Assembly: GCA_020024735.1 (NCBI GenBank)
Contig: JAHHTI010000008.1
Span: 1-20,837, forward strand
Direction of reading: 5' to 3'
DNA length: 20,837 nucleotides
Origin: Mycoplasmataceae bacterium
GTDB taxonomy: Bacteria; Bacillota_I; Bacilli_A; Mycoplasmatales; Mycoplasmoidaceae
The position numbers and the translations under genes were made by a program. Below are positions 10,016-19,213 of the stretch, piece by piece. Position 1 is the first letter of the stretch. Every line of letters starts with the position of its first letter. The notes under the pieces were generated by a model. That model ran no database searches and was not told where the DNA came from. It saw nothing but the letters and a program-made list of their open reading frames with translations.

Positions 10016-11311
10016 ATGAAAATTATTAAATCTGAAATTAAAGATAAACAATTAAAAATGACTGTGGCAGCTGATGATAAAGCTTGAACATCAGCCATTA
10101 ATAAAGAAGTTACTAAGGCTTCTAAAGATATTAAGATTAAAGGTTTTAGACCAGGTAAAGCTCCTAAATCAGAAGTTTTAAAAAATCTTAATATGCCTCA
10201 AGTGCTATACTATGCGGCAATTAATATTTCTAACCAAATGTTAAAGGAAGTGTTAGACTCAAAGGAATTTGATGAAGCTGACATCGACGCTTATCCTACT
10301 CCTAGTTTGGAAATTGAAAAAATTGATGAAAAAGAATTAGTGATACTTTATGTCTTCTATGCTTTTCCATCAGCAACTGTGGGTGATTACAAAAAAATGA
10401 AAGTAGATATTATTACTCCTGAAGTCACTGATAAAGAAGTTGATGAAGAATTACAACGTATGTTATCAAAAGAAAAAATGTATGTTAAGAAAGATGGACC
10501 AATTGCTAAAGGTGATGCGGCAATTTTTGATTTCAATGGTTTTATTGATAACAAAGAATTCCCTGGTGGTAAGGCTGACAACTACCAATTAGAAATTGGA
10601 TCTGAAACTTTCATTCCAGGATTTGAAGACCAAATGATTGGTTTAAAAGCTGGGGAAGAAAAATCTTTACATTTAACTTTCCCTAAAGATTACCATGCTC
10701 GAGACTTTGCTGGTAAGGAAGTAGTTTTTGAAGTTAAAGTGCATGAAGTTAAAAGTGTTAAAACTCCTAAATTAGATGATAACTTTGTAGCTAGTTTAAA
10801 TTTCGGTGAAGTGAAAACTGTCCAAGGTTTAAAAGATTACATTAAACAAAATATCTTTAGATTTAAAACCCAAGAAGCTAACCAACAAAATGTGATGAGT
10901 GTCAACAAAGCCTTAGTAGAAATTACTAAAATCGATGAAATCCCATCAATCATTATTGATGATGAAGCAAAGAAAATTAAAACCCAATTAGAACAAAGAT
11001 TAATGCAAATGGGAATTCGTTTAGAAGATTATGCAAAGATGACTGGTAAAACAATCGAAGACTTTGAAAAAGAAATTAAAGAACAAGCAAAAAATAATAT
11101 CATCGTTTATGCTGCTTTAGAAAAAATTGCGGATGTTGAAAAAGTAAAAGTAACAGATAAAGAAATTGATGAAAAATATGAAGAAATTGCGAAGATTTAT
11201 CATCAACCAATTGAAGATGTGAAAAAAACTGTTGATAAAGATTTATTATCAGAATTATTACTAAACGAATTAACCATTCAAAAAGTGATTTCTTATCATC
11301 TTAAAAAATAA
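10016..11311 (+). CDS. tig: Trigger factor, ribosome-bound chaperone
   Basis: A 431-residue chaperone that docks at the ribosomal exit tunnel and shields nascent chains, with peptidyl-prolyl isomerase activity. The ribosome-docking signature GFRPGK is at residues 43-48, in the loop that binds protein L23. The FKBP-type isomerase domain occupies about residues 155-245 (KGDAAIFDFNGFIDNKEF, then ETFIPGFEDQMIGLKAGEEK and FAGKEVVFEVKVHEVK). The C-terminal arm domain is helical and Lys/Glu-rich. Length and domain order are normal for the family. One Trp, in the ribosome-binding domain, is TGA. It is followed by lon, as in M. genitalium. Confidence 0.96.
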
Positions 11312-11344
11312 TTAAAAACCCCGTATTTTAAAGTTAAAACTAAT

Positions 11345-11382
11345 AAAATTAGCGAACTATTAATTAGATTGCTAATTTTTTT
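11345..11382 (+). terminator. Possible terminator of tig, overlapping the CIRCE element
   Basis: AAAATTAGC (11345-11353) pairs with GCTAATTTT (11371-11379) and is followed by Ts to 11382. The 17-base loop is long for an intrinsic terminator, although inner pairs can extend the stem. The same bases fit a CIRCE operator and the lon -35, so a terminator role is secondary and uncertain. Confidence 0.4.
11349..11375 (+). promoter_or_regulatory. CIRCE-like operator (HrcA binding site) upstream of lon
   Basis: The element reads TTAGCGAAC (11349-11357), nine bases, then GATTGCTAA (11367-11375). The CIRCE consensus is TTAGCACTC-N9-GAGTGCTAA. The right arm matches 8 of 9, the left arm 6 of 9, and the 9-base spacing is exact. 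The arms pair with each other except for one A-A mismatch and one G-T pair. It covers the lon -35, where HrcA binding would block RNA polymerase. HrcA/CIRCE control of lon has been described in M. pneumoniae and M. genitalium. Confidence 0.75.
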
Positions 11383-11397
11383 AATTAATGGTATAAT
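11369..11397 (+). promoter_or_regulatory. Promoter of the lon-leuS-dnaJ-grpE unit
   Basis: The -35 TTGCTA (11369-11374) matches TTGACA at four of six positions. A 17-base spacer leads to TATAAT at 11392-11397, preceded by TGG to give an extended -10 (TGGTATAAT). It is the best-formed promoter in the window. Its -35 lies within the CIRCE right arm. A consensus ribosome binding site, AGGAGGT at 11408-11414, follows before the lon ATG. Confidence 0.8.
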
Positions 11398-11419
11398 TTA
11401 GACAAGTAGGAGGTACCTT

Positions 11420-13759
11420 ATGAAAGAAGTATCAAAAAAAGCGAAAGTTATCATTACCCGTGGGATTATTATTTTTCCATCAGTTTCTGCCACTTTAGAA
11501 ATTGGTAGAGAAAAAACTTTAAATACCCTAAAGGATGTGAAAGAAGGAGATGAAATCATTCTCGTATCACAAACTGATCCAGAAATTGATGATCCAAAAG
11601 AAAATCATATTTTTAAAGTTGGTACTTTGTGTAAGGTTACCAAAATTAAACCAGTAGCTGACGACAAAGAAATTACTATTAAAGGAAGTAAAATTATTCA
11701 ATTAGCTAATTTCAAGTATGATGCGAAAAAAGGTTATGAAGCTGAATATGAAGAATTAAAGGTAAAAGCAGGGAACACTACCAAGAACCAAGAAATTGTT
11801 AATTCTATCTTAGAATTATTATTGGAATATACCCAAAATACTTCACAACCTAAAGCAATTTATGAAATCTATGAATATATTTTAAAGAATGCTAATTCGG
11901 CAGCAAAAGTAGCTGATTTTATTGCGGTTAATATTCCTAGTGATGTCGCTAATTTTTTAAGTAAACAACAATATTTAGAAGCCACTACTGTGACTGAAAA
12001 ATTAAAAACAGTTTTAGGGTTCTTAATTAAATATTTTGATGCGGATGGAGCAGTCAAGAAAAGTGTCGATGAATTGATTAATGATAAGATGAATCGTAAC
12101 ATTTCAAAACAACAAAAAGAATTTTATTTAAGAGAAAGATTGAGAACTGTTAAAGAAGAACTAGGGGAAATTTCATCACGAGAAGATGATACTGATAAGA
12201 TTCGTCAAAGATTAGATAACAATCCTTACCCTGACTATATTCGGGAAAAAGTACTTTATGAATTAAATAAGTATGAATCAGCAATGAGTTCCAATGAATC
12301 TAGTATTACTAAAACATATATTGATTGATTATTAGATTTACCTTACTGACAAGAAAAACCAGAAAATAATGATATTCATGAAGTGGAAAAAATTCTTAAT
12401 AAAAACCACTATGGAATTGATAAGGTAAAAGAAAGAATTATCGAATACCTTGCTATCCGTGCAAAGAATAAATCTGCTAAAAGTTCCATTATTTGTTTTG
12501 TAGGTCCTCCAGGAGTGGGTAAAACCTCTTTAGCCTTATCGATTGCTGAAGCTTTAAATAAAGAATTTGTCAAAATCTCTTTAGGTGGAGTAAAGGATGA
12601 ATCTGAAATTAGAGGTCACCGTAAAACTTACATTGGTGCAATGCCGGGAAGAATTATTAAAGGGATGAAAAAAGCCAAAGTTATCAACCCTCTATTCCTT
12701 CTAGATGAAATTGATAAAATGGCTTCTGATCAACGAGGAGACCCTGCTAGTGCAATGCTTGAAGTGTTAGATCCTGAACAAAATAGCCGTTTCTCTGATA
12801 ACTATATTGAAGAAGAATATGATTTATCAAAAGTACTATTTATTTGTACTGCTAACTACTACCAACAAATTCCTCATGCTCTAATTGATAGATTAGAAAT
12901 TATTGAATTAACTTCATACACCATTAAAGAAAAAGTTGAAATTGCTAAACAACATTTAATTAAACATGTGATGAAAGAATATTTAATTGATGAAAAGAAA
13001 TTAAAATGAGAAGATAGTGCGATTGATTTTATTATTAATGCTTATACTCGTGAAGCTGGGGTAAGAGAATTAGAAAGATTAATTAAGAAGATCTTAAGAA
13101 AATATGTAGTGGCGGAAATGAAAGGTGAAAAGAATCTACCAACTGTAGTCGATGAAAAACTAGTAAGAAAGTATCTAGGAAAGATTATCTTTGATGAAAC
13201 TTTAACTGATGAAAAAGCAATTCCAGGAATTGTTAATGGAATGGCTTATACTACTGTGGGTGGTGACTTATTACAAATCGAAGCAACTTTATCTCCAGGA
13301 AAAGGTAAGGTGGTAATTACTGGTAATTTGGAAAAAACCATGAATGAATCAGCGACTGTAGCTTTAGGTTATGTAAAAGCTCATGCCAAAGAATTTGGTA
13401 TCGATCCTAATATTTTTGCCGAAAACGATATTCATATCCATGTACCTGCTGGAGGCGTTCCTAAAGATGGTCCAAGTGCTGGGGTAGCTTTAACTACTGC
13501 GATTATTTCAATGCTAACTAAGAAACCAGTAAAAACTAATATTTCCATGACAGGTGAAATTACTTTAAGAGGAAAAGTCGGAATTATTGGTGGAGTGAAG
13601 GAAAAAGTTATTTCTGCTCATCGTGCAGGAGTAAGAGAAATTTTCCTACCTTATAATGATGAAAGATTCTTAGAAGAAGTTCCAAAAGAAACTTTGAAAG
13701 AATTAAAGATTCATTTAGTAAAACAATATGAAGACATTTATAATATCTTGTTTAAATAA
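11420..13759 (+). CDS. lon: ATP-dependent protease Lon
   Basis: A 779-residue cytoplasmic AAA+ serine protease (LonA type) that unfolds and degrades misfolded proteins. The N-terminal substrate domain is present (RGIIIFPSVSATLEIGREKT near residue 15), followed by a coiled helical linker (NRNISKQQKEFYLRERL). The Walker A motif GPPGVGKTS starts at residue 362 and Walker B is FLLDEIDKM. The protease domain has PKDGPSAGVAL with catalytic Ser686, and GGVKEK with catalytic Lys729, spaced exactly as in E. coli (679 and 722). The start follows a consensus ribosome binding site at 6-base spacing. Only 18 bases separate it from leuS and there is no terminator, so leuS is probably cotranscribed. Regulation by HrcA is inferred from the overlapping CIRCE element. 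Confidence 0.97.
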
Positions 13760-13777
13760 AAAAATCTAGGATGAGAT

Positions 13778-16189
13778 ATGTACAACCATAATTTGATTGA
13801 AAAAAAATGACAGAAATATTGAAAAGAACATGCTACCTTTTCCTTTCAAGATGATCCTTCTAAACCTAAGTTTTATGTCTTAGATATGTTTCCTTATCCT
13901 TCAGGAAAAGGTTTGCATGTTGGACACCCTAAAGGTTATACCGCAACCGATGTTATTTCCCGTTATAAAAGAACTAAAGGTTTTGATGTTTTACACCCGA
14001 TTGGTTGAGATGCATTTGGGTTACCAGCTGAACAATATGCGATTGACACTAATAACCACCCAAAAACTTTTACTAGTGAAAATATTAAAAATTTCCGTAA
14101 TCAATTACAAGCCTTAGGCTTTGATTATGATTACAACAAAGAGGTTAATACCACTGATCCCCAATACTATCAATGAACCCAATGAATTTTTAGTCAATTG
14201 TTCAAACAAGGATTGGCAGAAATTAGGGATACAGAAGTTAATTGATGTGAAGCTTTAAAAACCACTTTATCTAATGAAGAAGTTTTAATTGATAAAAATG
14301 GGAATACGGTTTCAGAAAGAGGAAACCATTTAGTTGTTAAAAAGCAAATGCAACAATGAGTATTAAAGATTACTGCATATGCGGATAAATTATTAGATGG
14401 TTTGAATGAAGTTGATTGACCTGAATCATTAAAGAATTTACAACGTAATTGAATTGGTAAGACTATTGGTCATAAGATTAGTTTTCAAATTGTTGATAGT
14501 CAAGAAACCATTGAAGTCTTTACTAGTCGTATCGATACGCTTTATGGGGTAAGTTTCTTAGCTGTTGGTAAAGACCACCCTCTTGCTCAAAGAATAGCAG
14601 CTAAAAACGAAGCTGTACAAGCTTTCGTTGATGAATGTAATTGTAAGGCTGATCGTAATTTGCTAATGACTAATGAAAAACAAGGGATATTTCTTGACCT
14701 TTATGTAAAGCATCCATTAACCCAAGAAAAAATTCCAGTTTATTTAGCTGATTATGTTTTAAACAATGGTACTGGATGTATTATGGGAGTACCTGCTCAT
14801 TGCAAAAATGATTATTGATTTGCTTCTAAATATCACCTTGATATTATTCCAGTAATTGCTACCAATGAACCATTACCTTATGAAAAGGATGGTAAGCATA
14901 TCAATTCAAAAGAACTTAATGATTTAGATATTGCCGCAGCTTCTAACAAGGTTGTTACTTTATTACAAGAAGCTCATTGTGAAGTTTCTCCAATGACCAC
15001 TTATAAATTACGAGATTGAATTTTTTCTCGTCAAAGATATTGAGGAGAACCATTCCCAGTATTATTTGATAAAGAACATCATATTCATTTGGATGAACAT
15101 CTACCTTTATTATTACCAGAATGTGATGATTTCAAACCAGCTAATGATGGGCAATCTCCCTTAGCGAAGATTCCTAGTTTTATGGAAATTGAAATTGATG
15201 GGGTTAAATATCAAAGAGATTCTAATACAATGCCGCAATGAGCCGGTTCTTGTTGATATTACCTAGGTTATATTATGAAACAAAATGATGGTACTTATCT
15301 ACCTTTAAACGATGCGCATACTTTTGAACTCTTTAAAAAATGATTACCAGTTGATATTTATATTGGTGGTCAAGAACATGCAGTGCTCCATTTATTATAT
15401 GCAAGATTTTGACATCGTTTTCTTTATGACATCGGTGTTGTCCCAACCAAAGAACCTTTCTATAAAATTATTAATCAAGGAATGATTTTAGGAACAGATG
15501 GTCAAAAAATGTCAAAATCTAAAGGGAATGTCATTAACCCTACAGAAGTGTTAGCTTCCCATGGAGCGGATGCTTTAAGATTATATGAAATGTTTATGGG
15601 ACCATTAACTGCCACCTTACCTTGAAGTGATGAAGGATTAAACGGAACTCGTAAATGGTTAGATAGAGTTTATCGTTATTATGCCACTCATGATAAAAAA
15701 GAAGTCTCTTATGAAGCTTTACCGACTGAATTTAAAGTAGCTTATCATAAATTTATTTTCCAATTTGAAAAGCACCTTGAAGAACAACAATTTAATTTAG
15801 CGATTAGTGAAATGATGATTTTTATGAATTATCTTTACAAAAGCGATGTGAGTTGTGAAATGGTAAAACAAAATTTCTTAATCTTACTTTCGCTTTTTGC
15901 CCCACACTTAGCAGAAGAGTTAAACCAAATGTTAGGGAATGAAAACTCTGTTTGTTTATTATCTTTCCCAAGCTATGATGAACAATATTTAAAAGCAGAA
16001 AAAGTTAATGTCCCTTTCCAAATCAATGGTAAGAATAAAACCATTTTATCTTTGGATAACAATTTAAGTGTGGATGAAATCGAAGCATACTTATCACAAA
16101 ATGCGACTATTCAACAATGATTAAGTGATAAAATTATAATAAAAAAGGTAATTGTTCCCAATAAGATTATTAATTATTTGGTGAAGTAA
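13778..16189 (+). CDS. leuS: Leucyl-tRNA synthetase with altered editing-site residues
   Basis: An 803-residue class I synthetase that charges tRNA-Leu. The frame is unbroken with many TGA Trp codons. The HIGH motif is HVGH at residues 47-50 and KMSKS is at 577-581. MPQWAGSCWYYLGY and YIGGQEHAVLHLLYARFWH mark the catalytic core, and the C-terminal domain ends VPNKIINYLVK. The CP1 editing domain is present at full size but has drifted at its active site. The threonine-rich motif is TSRIDT (249-254; E. coli TTRPDT). The usual AHD-x-RDYEFA is AHCKNDYWFA, with Cys342 replacing the first Asp, while Asp345 and Thr254 are kept. AGGA at 13768-13771 sets the ATG. Proofreading may be weakened, as reported for other mycoplasma LeuRS. 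Its placement between lon and two dnaJ genes is unusual. Confidence 0.97.
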
Positions 16190-16203
16190 TAAAGGAGAGA
16201 AAT

Positions 16204-17001
16204 ATGTCATATAATGAAACCACAAAATTTTGTACGATTGAAGATGTGTTAGCAGATGATTGATATGCCATCTTAGAATGTCATCCACAATCAAGCCAGC
16301 AAGAAATTGAAGATGCTTATCGACGTTTAGCAAAAATGTACCACCCTGATAGAAATAAAGATCCGCAAGCTATTCAAATGTTTTATCGGATTAATGGTGC
16401 ATATCAAATTTTATCAGATCGTGAAATTCGTGCTTACTATGATTATGAATCAGGAAATAAAGAAAAAAATGAAAGCTATCGTTTCCGTGCTAATAATGAT
16501 ATTGAAGAATTTAAAGAATATATTAATGATTTAACTGATGGAGCGATTGAAGCTGATGCTTATGGGGATAATTTGTGAGACCAAATTGCTAGTAAGTATG
16601 TGAAAAACAAATCGGAGTTTAACCGTCAATTAAATGTAGTGGGAACACTTGATTTACTAAAAACTGATTTAATGAATGGTACAAGAGCAGTCTTCCCTCT
16701 ATACCGTTATAAAACATGTGGTGTATGTCGTGGGGTTGGTAAAATCGGGATTGACTATCGTGAAACCTGTTATAACTGTGATGGTTATGGAATGGAAGAT
16801 GAAAGAATTTTCGTCTATGTTGAAATCCCTAAAAAATATGATAGTAAAAAATTATTAAAGGTAGCTGGTAGAGGGCACAAAATCCCAATGGGAACAGGTG
16901 ATCTTATTCTTAAGATTAATCCTGTTAATAAAATTAATATGGCTTCAAAAATGTGTCATAAATTTTTAAGAAACAAAGGAATGAAGAGAAAAAATGGCTA
17001 G
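16204..17001 (+). CDS. Short DnaJ paralogue with a two-motif zinc finger
   Basis: A 265-residue J-protein. The J domain (about residues 20-80) has YRRLAKMYHPDRNK with the HPD triad at 47-49, so it should stimulate DnaK ATPase. Instead of a Gly/Phe linker there is an acidic helical stretch (EEFKEYINDLTDGAIEADAY). Only two of the four CxxCxGxG repeats of DnaJ remain, CGVCRGVG (from Cys172) and CYNCDGYG (from Cys189), enough for one zinc site. One shortened C-terminal beta domain follows (KLLKVAGRGHKIPMGTGDLI), then a basic tail. The dimerisation region is absent. It has a good ribosome binding site (AAAGGAG, 16191-16197), 14 bases after leuS, and overlaps dnaJ by 8 bases. Short DnaJ-like proteins (e.g. 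MG002) exist in mycoplasmas. I cannot say whether this is an orthologue. Confidence 0.85.
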
Positions 17002-18184
17002 TCAAAACAAACGTGATTATTATGAAGTTTTAGGTATTAGTAAAAATGCGAGTAAGGATGAAATTAAAAAAGCCTTCCGAACTTTAGCAATGAAATACCA
17101 CCCTGACCGTAATAAAGCTCCTGATGCTGAAGAAAAATTTAAAGAAATTAATGAAGCCTATGAAGTATTAAGTGATGACAAAAAACGAAAAACTTATGAT
17201 ACCTTTGGTCATGCTGGTTTAAATTCACAAGGATTTAGTTCAGAAAATATCAACCCTTTTGATATCTTTAATGAATTTTTTGGTGGTGGTAGTGGCACTA
17301 GTGAATTTGGTGGAGTAGAAGATATTTTTAGTTCTATCTTTGGTGATCAAGCTGGATTTACATTCCACGGTGGCAGAACCCATCGAGCTAACTATGATGA
17401 TGAAGAAACTGATGATATTCATATTAAAACCAGAATTTCTTTTGCAAAATCATTACAAGGGGGAGAAGAAAAAATTTCCTTTACTAGAAGTACCACATGT
17501 GAACATTGTCATGGAAGTGGAGCGGAAAATCCTGATGACTTAATCACTTGTCCGCAATGTGAAGGAAAAGGGTTTAATATTATGCAAACTCGTGGTTTCT
17601 TTGGTACGAGTCAAGTACGGGCTGTTTGTGATAAATGTCACGGTAAGAAAAAGATTCCTAAAACTAAATGTACTCATTGTAGTGGTTCAGGTATTATTAA
17701 AGAAAAAATTAATGTGAATGTGAAAATTCCTGCAGGTGTGAGAAATGGAGAAAACCTTGTCGTTAATGGTAAGGGAAATAAAATTAACAACAAAACAGGT
17801 AATCTTTATATTTTAGTTTATATTGAACCTTCTAAATATTTCGAAAGAAATGGTAATGATTTATATACTATTGTCTATGTTGATCCGGTGACTGCGATTA
17901 CTGGTGGAAAGATTAAAGTACCAACTCCTTATGGCGAAGTTGAATATGATTTATCACCAAATACGCAACAAGACGATAAAATTAAATTATTCAATCAAGG
18001 AGTAAAAACAGAAACTAAAACCAAATTCTTCAATAAGAATAGTGCCGGTAATTTAATTGGAGTAATTAAATATAAAATCCCTAAATATTCAAAGGATGAA
18101 TTAAATCGCTTAAAAGAATTTAATCGTCCTCAGGATGAAGAAATTAAAAAATATAATGCTGATGTTTTAAAGGAGTTTAAGTAA
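16994..18184 (+). CDS. dnaJ: Chaperone protein DnaJ (Hsp40)
   Basis: A 396-residue canonical co-chaperone that delivers unfolded clients to DnaK. The J domain spans residues 7-72 with HPD at 36-38. A Gly/Phe-rich linker follows (NPFDIFNEFFGGGSG and similar). The zinc-finger domain has four motifs, CEHCHGSG, CPQCEGKG, CDKCHGKK and CTHCSGSG; the third has lost its last Gly. Two beta-sandwich client domains complete the protein (VKIPAGVRNGENLVVNGKGN, then TPYGEVEYDLSPNTQQ). The ATG lies inside the end of the preceding gene with an 8-base overlap, so translation is probably coupled. No separate CIRCE is seen directly upstream, so it would share the lon promoter. Confidence 0.97.
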   Translation: MASQNKRDYYEVLGISKNASKDEIKKAFRTLAMKYHPDRNKAPDAEEKFKEINEAYEVLSDDKKRKTYDTFGHAGLNSQGFSSENINPFDIFNEFFGGGSGTSEFGGVEDIFSSIFGDQAGFTFHGGRTHRANYDDEETDDIHIKTRISFAKSLQGGEEKISFTRSTTCEHCHGSGAENPDDLITCPQCEGKGFNIMQTRGFFGTSQVRAVCDKCHGKKKIPKTKCTHCSGSGIIKEKINVNVKIPAGVRNGENLVVNGKGNKINNKTGNLYILVYIEPSKYFERNGNDLYTIVYVDPVTAITGGKIKVPTPYGEVEYDLSPNTQQDDKIKLFNQGVKTETKTKFFNKNSAGNLIGVIKYKIPKYSKDELNRLKEFNRPQDEEIKKYNADVLKEFK

Positions 18185-18185
18185 T

Positions 18186-18977
18186 ATGTCAAGAATGAAT
18201 GGTAACAACGCAAAAAAAAGATCTAACAGTAATGCTTATAAAAGAAATAAATCTCACCAAGCGAGAATTGCTTTTAATAATCCCCAACAACAATCTGCCC
18301 ATACACCACACCCTAATACTAATGCTCCCTTAAATGATCATGAGTTTGCCCCACAAGAAGTGAATGAACCAGTAAATAATGCAACTGCTGATACATCAAT
18401 GGACCAAACTCTTAAAGTGATTGAATTAGAAGCACTTAATGGAACACTGGAAAAGAAAGTTGCTAACTTAGAAGAAGTGAATCGTGAATTAAGAAAAGAA
18501 ATTGAAAAATTAAATATTTCTTTCTTAGATAAGATTCAAGAAAAAGCTTCTCAAGCCCAAAAGCTTGTCAATGAAAAAATTGAGTTTTATGAAAAAAAGA
18601 AGAATGAAGAAGTGGCTACCATTAAATCATCAGTTTACGAAGAAGTAGCAAGTAATTTCCTTGATCCAATTATTCTTTTACAATCAATTGTTGAATCTTC
18701 CCCAAGTGATCCGGTTATTGCTAATTACCTTCAAGGTTTTAAAATGCTTTTAAACCAATTTGATGAAAAACTAGAAAATCTTGGTATTGATGAAATCAAT
18801 GTCAATGTGGGTGATGAATTTAACGAATTATATATGGAAGCTTTTGATGTACTTGAAACTAATGAATATCCTCCAAACATTGTTGTCAAGGTTTTGAAAA
18901 AAGGCTTTGTGATGAATGAAACCAAAGTTTTAAAGCATACCATGGTAGTTGTTTCTAAAGCTTTAAGTAATATATAA
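18186..18977 (+). CDS. grpE: GrpE, nucleotide exchange factor of DnaK
   Basis: A 263-residue co-chaperone that releases ADP from DnaK. The first 70 residues are a low-complexity Asn/Gln/Pro tail (NNPQQQSAHTPHPNTNAPLN), an unusual extension typical of mycoplasma GrpE. A long coiled coil follows (about 80-145), then the four-helix dimer segment. The C-terminal beta domain carries family features: VNVGDEFNELYMEAFDVLET, then PPNIVVKVLKKGFVMNETKV and LKHTMVVVSKAL. It starts one base after the dnaJ stop, with AAAGGAG at 18169-18175 as ribosome binding site, and is the last gene of the unit. dnaK itself is not in the window. Confidence 0.93.
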   Translation: MSRMNGNNAKKRSNSNAYKRNKSHQARIAFNNPQQQSAHTPHPNTNAPLNDHEFAPQEVNEPVNNATADTSMDQTLKVIELEALNGTLEKKVANLEEVNRELRKEIEKLNISFLDKIQEKASQAQKLVNEKIEFYEKKKNEEVATIKSSVYEEVASNFLDPIILLQSIVESSPSDPVIANYLQGFKMLLNQFDEKLENLGIDEINVNVGDEFNELYMEAFDVLETNEYPPNIVVKVLKKGFVMNETKVLKHTMVVVSKALSNI

Positions 18978-19005
18978 AAAAATATGCCACGAGGGCATAT
19001 TTTTT
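18977..19005. terminator. Bidirectional terminator between grpE and the minus-strand genes
   Basis: Arms 18977-18988 (AAAAAATATGCC) and 18994-19005 (GGCATATTTTTT) form a perfect 12-bp stem with loop ACGAG. The flanking A and T tracts let it work in both directions. It begins at the last base of the grpE stop and overlaps the stop codon of the convergent minus-strand gene (19004-19006). Confidence 0.9.
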
Positions 19006-19213
19006 AATATACATAGATATCAGGAGAAGCTTTTAGACTAAATAATCCGTGATTATTTTGGCGCTCTTGGTTAGCCTTAGCATTCAATGATGAAGCCACT
19101 ACATTTGTGGCTACAGTAATCACTGTACTAACCAATGTGATGATGGCAAAAATAGCTAATTCAGAAATCCCGCCCTTGGTAAGGGTTTTATGATTTTGTG
19201 ATAATGGTGTCAT
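19004..19213 (-). CDS. Small KGG-leader peptide B, putative exported bacteriocin-like peptide
   Basis: A 69-residue product. The first 15 residues (MTPLSQNHKTLTKGG) match those of the adjacent gene position by position, with Ser5, Asn7, Lys9 and Lys-Gly-Gly 13-15 identical. Next comes a hydrophobic segment of about 28 residues (ISELAIFAIITLVSTVITVA and on), then a polar tail with QNNHGLF and a C-terminus ending DIYVY. Cleavage after Gly-Gly would release a 54-residue peptide. Its KGG codons are AAG GGC GGG against AAA GGA GGA in the partner, so the amino acids, not the DNA, are conserved. The ATG directly follows the upstream stop (TAAATG) without a good ribosome binding site, implying coupling. 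It resembles no family I can name; a small membrane protein is the alternative. Confidence 0.7.
   Translation of the reverse strand: MTPLSQNHKTLTKGGISELAIFAIITLVSTVITVATNVVASSLNAKANQERQNNHGLFSLKASPDIYVY

Noticed and set aside
16121..16333. Minus-strand 70-codon frame across the leuS/dnaJ-like junction
   Set aside because: It is antisense to the LeuRS C-terminus and a J domain, with no supporting signals.
16676..16858. 60-codon plus-strand frame inside the short dnaJ paralogue
   Set aside because: It is a shifted-frame shadow of the zinc-finger region, which is clearly coding in the other frame.
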